From CAIVAT01 sp037137455 (lineage in GTDB: Bacteria > Bacteroidota > Bacteroidia > Bacteroidales > FEN-979): a stretch of DNA of 11,572 nucleotides. The translations under genes and the position numbers were made by a program. Of the stretch, positions 1 through 5,126 are shown one piece after another (the first letter of the stretch is position 1; each line of letters begins with the position of its first letter). The notes below the pieces were generated by a model, which saw nothing but the letters and a program-made list of their open reading frames with translations, made no database searches and was not told the DNA's origin. Location: the NCBI GenBank assembly GCA_037137455.1, contig JBAXKG010000071.1, positions 1 to 11,572 of the forward strand, written 5' to 3'.

Positions 1-321
1 GTTTTAAAAACAGTTCTTGAATTATGTCCGGAAAAATCAGAAACAGTTTGCCTTGCATACATTGTAACCGGTGATAAAGAAGTTAGGGAAAAAATCGAAG
101 GCTTTGATTGCATAACCGTTGATGGTTGCCCAAAAATGTGTGCCTCAAAAAATGTCTCAATATCCGGAGGCATCGTAATAGAAGAAATTAAGGTACTTGA
201 CACAGTGAAAGAGCATAAAGGGAAAAACTTTGGTTCACCAACACAGATTGATGCTGACGGCGAAGTTGTAATAAATGAAATCGCGGAGAAGATTGCGAAA
301 AAAATAAATGAAATAAATTAA
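1..321 (+). CDS. DGC-type putative zinc-binding protein (3' part)
   Basis: The reading frame is open from the first base, so the gene begins upstream of the window; 106 residues and a TAA stop are visible. The sequence carries DGCPKMCASK (visible residues 41-50), the hallmark of the DGC family of small proteins with conserved, probably metal-binding cysteines. Other cysteines are at visible residues 9, 17 and 37. The N-terminal Cys motif that the next gene shows (CSGEEC) must lie outside the window. An internal ATG at 136 falls inside the DGC motif and is not a credible start. The stop codon overlaps the ribosome-binding site of the following paralogue, so the two are co-transcribed. The biochemical role of the family is not established. 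Its position just upstream of an Acr3/ArsR operon suggests a link to metalloid handling, which is inference. Confidence 0.85.
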   Translation, partial: VLKTVLELCPEKSETVCLAYIVTGDKEVREKIEGFDCITVDGCPKMCASKNVSISGGIVIEEIKVLDTVKEHKGKNFGSPTQIDADGEVVINEIAEKIAKKINEIN

Positions 322-326
322 GGAGG
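321..326 (+). promoter_or_regulatory. Strong ribosome-binding site AGGAGG
   Basis: AGGAGG starts on the last base of the preceding stop codon and lies 7 nt before the ATG at 334, against 4 nt before the in-frame TTG at 331. The spacing favours the ATG as the real start. Most other genes in the window lack such a site; only the ABC ATPase at 2980 has a similar one. Confidence 0.7.
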
Positions 327-333
327 AATATTG

Positions 334-786
334 ATGTCAGTTTTAAAAGTTGGCGTATTATCATGCAGTGGTGAGGAATGTCTTGGTGGAACTATTTCAA
401 GGCTCGCCACGAGAAAAGTTCTTGAGGAACTTAAATTCATTGATACGGTAACGCTCTGTCTGCCGCTATACCTTGCAGGGGGCGAAGAAGAAAGAAACTT
501 TGCAAAAGTGTTTCCGACAATATCGGTTGACGGCTGCGATAAACTTTGCGCTAAAAGGAGCACTGAAAAGTACAGCGGCAAAATCAATGGTTCTTTAGAT
601 GTTTCGAAAATAATAGGAACTGAAAACGCGCTTAACACAAAAATCGTCAGGAATAAAGATCTTACAGATGAGCATCTTCAAATGGTAGATAAAGTTGCCA
701 GTGAGATCGTAAAAATGATTGGCAGTATCAGTCCGGATTCCTATTCTGGAAAATCTTTTCGTGGTTGTGGTTGCGGCAACGAATGA
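334..786 (+). CDS. DGC-type putative zinc-binding protein
   Basis: This is a complete 150-residue protein when started at the ATG at 334; a TTG three bases upstream is in frame but badly spaced from the AGGAGG site. It has the features of the DGC family: an N-terminal CSGEEC with the following GGTISRLATRKV stretch (residues 11-29), then VDGCDKLCAK (residues 65-74). Cysteines are at 11, 16, 42, 68, 72, 145 and 147. The C-terminal tail RGCGCGNE adds a C-x-C pair and looks like a metal-binding appendage. No signal peptide or membrane segment is visible, so it should be cytosolic. It is a paralogue of the truncated gene directly upstream and forms a tandem pair with it. Family function is unproven. 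Metal or metalloid binding is likely from the cysteines, and the nearby arsenite efflux operon makes an arsenic-related role plausible. Confidence 0.85.
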   Translation: MSVLKVGVLSCSGEECLGGTISRLATRKVLEELKFIDTVTLCLPLYLAGGEEERNFAKVFPTISVDGCDKLCAKRSTEKYSGKINGSLDVSKIIGTENALNTKIVRNKDLTDEHLQMVDKVASEIVKMIGSISPDSYSGKSFRGCGCGNE

Positions 787-827
787 TAGATAAGAGTTTT
801 TGCATTAATTATGTAAATAGATACGAC

Positions 828-860
828 TGCTTTGTTTTACAAAATCAAAGCATAATTTTC
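828..860 (+). terminator. Possible intrinsic terminator after the DGC pair
   Basis: TGCTTTG (828-834) and CAAAGCA (846-852) can form a 7-bp stem; the TTTT/AAAA inside can extend it with one bulged base. A T-rich run, TAATTTTCTT, follows. The stem is AT-rich, so it may be weak. The same segment also contains TTTG (831-834) and TAATTTTC (853-860) 18 nt apart, a fair match to a Bacteroidetes promoter, so either reading or both could be true. Confidence 0.4.
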
Positions 861-910
861 TTAAACTTTTCCAGTTATTTTCAGGCAATAAAAAAATAAA
901 TAAAAATATT

Positions 911-957
911 TTAACGCATTATTACGTTATTTCAAAATTTAACGTATATTTACGCCA
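911..957 (+). promoter_or_regulatory. Tandem palindromic boxes, candidate ArsR operator
   Basis: Two related 19-bp boxes lie 28 bp apart just before the operon start: TTAACGCATTATTACGTTA (911-929) and TTAACGTATATTTACGCCA (939-957), identical at 14 of 19 positions. Each holds an inverted repeat of the form CGyA-N4-TACG (CGCA-TTAT-TACG and CGTA-TATT-TACG). An outer inverted pair ACGTTA (924-929) and TAACGT (940-945) bridges them. Short AT-rich palindromes of this kind are typical for dimeric ArsR/SmtB repressors, and the operon encodes one. The second box contains TATATTTA (945-952), which resembles a -7 element and would be masked by a bound repressor. It ends 18 nt before the first start codon. 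No convincing -33 element is seen. Confidence 0.55.
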
Positions 958-975
958 TAAAAATAATCAAACTCC

Positions 976-1725
976 ATGAAAATCATTCAAAACATCTTAG
1001 TATTGGTTCTCCTTTCTACAGGATTGAGCCGGGTAAACGCACAAACCACCTCTGAAATTGCATCTGCCAATAAAGCTGGAAAAAACGTATTTCTTATTGC
1101 TTACAACGCACCCGGCGCTGATCTTGACAAAGCAGTGACGATTGCCAATGGCGCAAGAAAAAATCTTACTTCGACTACTGCTGTTGTGAAAATGAATACT
1201 ACCGATGCTGCCAATTCAGCCTTGGTTGCTAAATATCGTTTGGCAGGAGCGCCATCGCCATTGATCCTTGTCCTGGATAAAAAAGGAAACCCGGCTGGGG
1301 GATATGTCTTAAATGAAGCTACCTCGGGAAAGCTGGTAGATTTAATACCTTCACCAAAAACAGCAGAGGTCACTGATGCCATTACCAATGGAAAATCTGT
1401 ACTTCTGATTGTTTATAAAGAAAGTATGAAATCGAAGAAAAGCATCATGGATAATTGTGCCATTGCTTGTAGTCAGATGTCAAACAAGAGTGTGGTCGTA
1501 AAAATTGACTTAGGGGATAAAAAAGAAACAAAATTACTTCAGACTTTGAAATGTGATCTATTGGCAAAAGAGCCTGTAACATACACCATTAATGCAGCAG
1601 GTCAGGTTACCGGAACTTTCACCGGAATCACCGATGTGAATAGTTTAATCGCCTCTGCAAAAAAGGCTCCTGCAAAGGCTGGTGGTTGTTGTCCAAGTGG
1701 AGCGCCAGCAGGTGGTTGTAAATAG
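976..1725 (+). CDS. Secreted tandem thioredoxin-fold protein with Cys-rich tail
   Basis: A 249-residue protein that begins with a clear signal peptide (residues 1-22, probable cleavage after VNA before Q23), so it should act in the periplasm. Two similar domains follow, about 28-126 and 133-230. Each starts with a K-x-V-x-L-I-x-Y strand. The first has a thioredoxin-like GAPSPLILVLDKKG segment with the cis-proline strand; the second has a counterpart, KEPVTYTINAAGQ. The first domain has no cysteine at all. The second has CAIAC (161-165, spacing C-x3-C, not the usual C-x2-C) and C193. The C-terminus is a low-complexity tail, GGCCPSGAPAGGCK, with Cys 238, 239 and 248. Normal dithiol oxidoreductase chemistry is thus doubtful; binding a soft metal or metalloid fits the cysteines better, but this is inference. 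It is first in the operon and lies 30 bp ahead of the ABC permease. Confidence 0.75.
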   Translation: MKIIQNILVLVLLSTGLSRVNAQTTSEIASANKAGKNVFLIAYNAPGADLDKAVTIANGARKNLTSTTAVVKMNTTDAANSALVAKYRLAGAPSPLILVLDKKGNPAGGYVLNEATSGKLVDLIPSPKTAEVTDAITNGKSVLLIVYKESMKSKKSIMDNCAIACSQMSNKSVVVKIDLGDKKETKLLQTLKCDLLAKEPVTYTINAAGQVTGTFTGITDVNSLIASAKKAPAKAGGCCPSGAPAGGCK

Positions 1726-1755
1726 ACTTACAAATATTTCCTAACTTCCCAGACT

Positions 1756-2976
1756 ATGACAATTACAAAACTTGTCCTGATAGAATTATGGAAACGAAAA
1801 ACGCAGCTGATTTCAGGATTGTTGGCCATCACCCTGGGTATTGCCGTGATTGTTGCCATTCAAAGCGTTTCTGTCGTTTCGGAACAAAATGTTGCTAAAA
1901 ACCTGGATAACCTTGGCGCTAATATTCTTGTATTGCCGCAAGCTGCCAGTATTGATGACTACTACACTTCAGATATCGATGCTCCTACCTTGCCCATGGA
2001 TTATGTAGAACGGATCCTTACCTCCACCATCGCAGGTGTTGACAATATGTCGCCAAAGTTGACCCGCAGGGTTAAAGTCGGAGATCAATCTGTAGTTCTT
2101 ACCGGAATTCTTCCTAAAAGTGAAATCGCTTCCAAACCAATATGGCAGTCATCAGGATTGACAGGCGCCGAGATAAAGGCTGCCTGTGCACCAACCCAGG
2201 CAGCCAATCAATCGCATGGGATGGAAGATGAAAAACTTCAACGAAAAGCCATCGATACCCTGAATAGCAATGATTGCCTTGCTGGTTCTCAGGTTGCACA
2301 GCGGCTAAAACTAAAAGAAAATGGCAGTATCAATATTATGGGCAAGGAATTCAAGGTTGTTAAAATTCTCGGTGAAACCGGAACTGTTGATGATGACCGC
2401 ATTTTCGCCAACCTGAAAGATGTCCAGGTACTTTTAGGTATCGAAAACCAGGTGTCTGCAATTGAGATCATGGGTTGCTGCAATGCAATTTCTGAAGGGT
2501 TGCTGGGAAAACTGCGCAATATTCTTCCCGACACCCGGGTCACAACAATTGGTCAGATCGTTTCTACCCAGATTGAGACAAACCAGTTAATGAAAAAAGT
2601 AACACTCGTTATGCTGATCATTATCTTTTTTGTAGGAGGAATTTCGATCGGAAATTTCATCTGGGCCAATGTCAATGAACGGAAAAGAGAGATTGGGATC
2701 CTGAGAATGATGGGTGCAGAGCGTGGGACAATCTACAAGATGTTTCTGTTAAAGTCGCTGATTTTAGGCATTGCAGGAGGAATCCTGGGCTATGTTCTTG
2801 GCACACTTGCAGGCGTTATTTTAGGTCCCTATCTTGCCGGAATTATTGTAAAACCGGTATACATATACCTCTTATGGTCGATCCTTTTATCTGTCGCCAT
2901 TTCGTTGACAGGTTCACTCTTCCCAACTTATCTTGCCGCTAAATTTGACCCACATTCAAACCTACAGGAGGATTAA
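1756..2976 (+). CDS. ABC transporter permease, FtsX/MacB-like
   Basis: A 406-residue permease with the MacB/LolC layout: one N-terminal membrane helix (about 18-40), a large extracytoplasmic domain (about 41-280), and three C-terminal helices (about 281-303, 331-355 and 368-392). The stretch NERKREIGILRMMGA (307-321) between helices 2 and 3 is the characteristic FtsX-domain coupling region. Such permeases work as dimers with a separate ATPase and move substrates or lipoproteins from the outer face of the inner membrane rather than from the cytosol. All four cysteines lie in the extracytoplasmic domain: C144, C174 and the pair C241-C242 in MGCCNA. This is unusual for the family and suggests thiol or metalloid contact. 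The ATPase gene starts 3 nt after its stop. Substrate is unknown; the operon suggests the Cys-rich secreted protein or a metalloid adduct. Confidence 0.88.
   Translation: MTITKLVLIELWKRKTQLISGLLAITLGIAVIVAIQSVSVVSEQNVAKNLDNLGANILVLPQAASIDDYYTSDIDAPTLPMDYVERILTSTIAGVDNMSPKLTRRVKVGDQSVVLTGILPKSEIASKPIWQSSGLTGAEIKAACAPTQAANQSHGMEDEKLQRKAIDTLNSNDCLAGSQVAQRLKLKENGSINIMGKEFKVVKILGETGTVDDDRIFANLKDVQVLLGIENQVSAIEIMGCCNAISEGLLGKLRNILPDTRVTTIGQIVSTQIETNQLMKKVTLVMLIIIFFVGGISIGNFIWANVNERKREIGILRMMGAERGTIYKMFLLKSLILGIAGGILGYVLGTLAGVILGPYLAGIIVKPVYIYLLWSILLSVAISLTGSLFPTYLAAKFDPHSNLQED
2966..2971 (+). promoter_or_regulatory. Ribosome-binding site of the ABC ATPase gene
   Basis: AGGAGG inside the last codons of the permease gene lies 8 nt before the ATG at 2980. 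It supports that start and indicates coupled expression of permease and ATPase. Confidence 0.6.
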
Positions 2977-2979
2977 CCC

Positions 2980-3690
2980 ATGATTTTACAAGGAGAAAAT
3001 GTCCTAAAACAATATCATCATGATGGTGGTCTTATCAATGCCCTCAATAATGTTTCATTCGAGGTGCAAAAGGGAGATTTTGTAACAGTTACCGGACCCT
3101 CGGGATCAGGGAAGAGTACTTTGTTGCTTTCAATCTTTGGTTTGATCAGACTCACATCCGGTAACATTATTTTCGACGGGAAAAGAATTGACAACATCAG
3201 CGACAGGAAGTTGACCGATGTCCGGAAAAAGTCGGTCGGTTATATACTTCAGAGTTTTGCGCTGATCCCTTATCTTACAACCATCCAGAACGTAATGATA
3301 CCGCTGGCACTGGAAAAGATCTCTTCTAAAGAGCAATATAAACGTGCAGCGGAAATTCTTGACTATGTTGGTCTGGCCGACAGAATGGAGCATCTTCCGC
3401 GGGAACTGTCTGCCGGCCAGCAACAGCGAGTGGCAATTGCCCGATCGATCGTACATCGTCCACAAATCATTATGGCCGACGAACCTACAGGTAATTTGGA
3501 CCCCACGCTTTCACTGGAAATATTGGAATTCCTGAAAAAAATTAACCGGGACAATAAAATCACAATCATGATGGTCACCCATAGCCCGGTTGCAGCAGAA
3601 TTTGGAACCTTGAAGTTGCACCTGAATGAAGGGAAAATAGTTGAATCAAGCAAAACAAAGTTTTACTCATCGCAATTAGTTAATAATTAA
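2980..3690 (+). CDS. ABC transporter ATP-binding protein, LolD/MacB type
   Basis: A complete 236-residue nucleotide-binding subunit with all motifs: Walker A GPSGSGKST (39-47), Q-loop Gln91, signature LSAGQ (143-147, Ala in place of the common Gly), Walker B IIMADEP (163-169, with Asp167 and catalytic Glu168), D-loop NLD (172-174) and H-loop His201. Length and sequence match the LolD/FtsE/MacB group that energises FtsX-type permeases. It sits on the cytosolic face of the inner membrane and pairs with the permease encoded directly upstream. The arsR gene starts 4 nt after its stop, so all are in one transcript. It should not be confused with ArsA, the arsenite pump ATPase, which has a different fold. 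Confidence 0.92.
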   Translation: MILQGENVLKQYHHDGGLINALNNVSFEVQKGDFVTVTGPSGSGKSTLLLSIFGLIRLTSGNIIFDGKRIDNISDRKLTDVRKKSVGYILQSFALIPYLTTIQNVMIPLALEKISSKEQYKRAAEILDYVGLADRMEHLPRELSAGQQQRVAIARSIVHRPQIIMADEPTGNLDPTLSLEILEFLKKINRDNKITIMMVTHSPVAAEFGTLKLHLNEGKIVESSKTKFYSSQLVNN

Positions 3691-3694
3691 AAAT

Positions 3695-4030
3695 ATGGCA
3701 CAAGCAAAAACGGATTTATTCGATCCTAAGTTAAATGCTGCCGCGGTCTTATTCAAGGCCCTGGCGCACCCGGCAAGGATTGCAATATTGCAATACCTGG
3801 CAGAAACCAAGGTCTGTATAACTGGAGATATCTCCGACGAATTGCCACTGAGCCGAACTACCGTCAACCAGCATCTGACAGAATTAAAGAATGCCGGATT
3901 AATCCAGGGACATGTCGATGGGGTGAAGGTGAATTACTGCCTTGATCTCCAAAAAATTTATGAATTAGGCGAGGTTTTCAATGAGTTGTATAACATTATA
4001 AATCTTCCAAATAATTATAACTGTAAATAA
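3695..4030 (+). CDS. arsR: ArsR/SmtB-family winged-helix repressor
   Basis: A 111-residue winged-helix regulator. The DNA-reading helix region is around DELPLSRTTVNQHLTELKNAGL (residues 48-69), preceded by the family-typical FKALAHPARIAILQYL (20-35) and followed by the wing (GHVDGVKVNYCLD, 72-84). Such proteins repress metal or metalloid resistance genes and leave DNA when As(III), Sb(III) or a metal binds cysteines. The classical ELCVC site is not intact: only C41 (VCITGD) remains there and the second position is Thr43. Other cysteines are C82 at the end of the wing and C110 next to the C-terminus, so a C41/C82/C110 site is possible. It is fourth in the operon, between the ABC genes and acr3 (5 nt spacing). 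It probably acts on the twin boxes at 911-957. Confidence 0.9.
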   Translation: MAQAKTDLFDPKLNAAAVLFKALAHPARIAILQYLAETKVCITGDISDELPLSRTTVNQHLTELKNAGLIQGHVDGVKVNYCLDLQKIYELGEVFNELYNIINLPNNYNCK

Positions 4031-4035
4031 ATTTT

Positions 4036-5076
4036 ATGAAAACAAGACTAAAATTTTTAGACCGCTATCTTACATTATGGATCTTTTTAGCTATGGCCGT
4101 CGGAGTTTGCTGGGGTTGGCTTTTCCCCGGTATTGCCGGTTTCTGGAATTCAATGTCATCGGGAACCACCAATATCCCAATTGCTGTCGGACTAATCGTG
4201 ATGATGTATCCGCCATTGGCAAAAGTCAAATATGAAGAGCTGGGTGATGTATTTAAAAATACAAAAATTCTGGGCTTATCTCTGGTGCAGAATTGGCTGA
4301 TCGGCCCTGTGCTGATGTTCCTTTTGGCCATCATTTTTCTTCAATTCAACATTGATTACATGTATGGGTTGATCCTTATCGGTCTGGCCCGGTGCATTGC
4401 AATGGTGATCGTTTGGAATGAACTGGCTAAAGGAGATAATGAATATTGTGCAGGGTTGGTAGCTTTCAATTCTATTTTCCAGGTACTTCTTTTCTCAGTT
4501 TATGCATATCTGTTTATTGCTGTTTTTCCGGCCTGGTTCGGACTTCCCACAAACAGCGCGGTAGAAGCCATTACCATTAAACAGATAGCAGAAAGTGTTT
4601 TTATTTACCTCGGGATCCCATTCCTGGCAGGATTTCTCACACGTTTTATCCTTATCCGGTTGAAGAGTAAGGAGTGGTATCATACAAAGTTTGTTCCTAA
4701 AATCAGTCCTTTAACTCTGATAGCGCTGTTATTCACCATACTTGTAATGTTCTCACTGAAGGGTGAATATATCGTGAAGATCCCGCTGGATGTGATAAGG
4801 ATCGCGATTCCTTTAAGTATCTATTTCGTGATTATGTTCCTTGTTTCATTTTGGATGAGCAAGAGGGTAGGAGCGACCTATGAACAATCGGCCACCCTTT
4901 CATTCACAGCAGCAAGCAACAATTTTGAGCTGGCCATAGCCGTGGCGATTGCGGTATTCGGTATTAATTCGGGTGAAGCATTTGCTGCAGTCATCGGACC
5001 ATTAGTCGAGGTTCCGGTGCTCATCGGTTTAGTAAATGTCGCACTCTGGATTAAGGTGAAATATTTTCAGAATTAG
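4036..5076 (+). CDS. acr3: Acr3-family arsenite efflux permease
   Basis: A 346-residue inner-membrane protein with about ten hydrophobic segments and strong Acr3 signature sequences: the N-terminal LDRYLTLWIFLAM, then GTTNIPIAVGLIVMMYPPLAKV, and GLIGLARC-like segment ending in RCIAMVIVWN with the essential Cys120 in TM4. Near the end are TAASNNFELAIAVA and GPLVEVPV with Glu325, which in studied Acr3 proteins takes part in proton-coupled transport. The protein expels arsenite, and in some members antimonite, using the proton gradient. It is the last gene of the operon, 5 nt after arsR, and converges on the AsmA gene. The function is the most secure in the operon and fixes its theme as metalloid resistance. 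The symbol arsB is often given to this gene but belongs to a different protein family. Confidence 0.95.
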   Translation: MKTRLKFLDRYLTLWIFLAMAVGVCWGWLFPGIAGFWNSMSSGTTNIPIAVGLIVMMYPPLAKVKYEELGDVFKNTKILGLSLVQNWLIGPVLMFLLAIIFLQFNIDYMYGLILIGLARCIAMVIVWNELAKGDNEYCAGLVAFNSIFQVLLFSVYAYLFIAVFPAWFGLPTNSAVEAITIKQIAESVFIYLGIPFLAGFLTRFILIRLKSKEWYHTKFVPKISPLTLIALLFTILVMFSLKGEYIVKIPLDVIRIAIPLSIYFVIMFLVSFWMSKRVGATYEQSATLSFTAASNNFELAIAVAIAVFGINSGEAFAAVIGPLVEVPVLIGLVNVALWIKVKYFQN

Positions 5077-5126
5077 ATTATTGTCAGGTGATAATTGATT
5101 TTTTCATCAAAATATTTGCCACCATT

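Noticed and set aside
136..321. Short open frame starting at the ATG at 136 as a separate small gene.
   Set aside because: The frame is open to the window edge and the ATG lies inside the DGC motif, so it is only the tail of a longer gene.
2980..3690. ABC ATPase as ArsA, the arsenite pump ATPase.
   Set aside because: It has the ABC signature LSAGQ and H-loop and pairs with an FtsX permease; ArsA belongs to another ATPase class.
5095..5110. TTGAT/ATCAA inverted repeat between the convergent acr3 and AsmA genes as a terminator.
   Set aside because: The stem has only five AT-rich pairs, so it is too weak to call.
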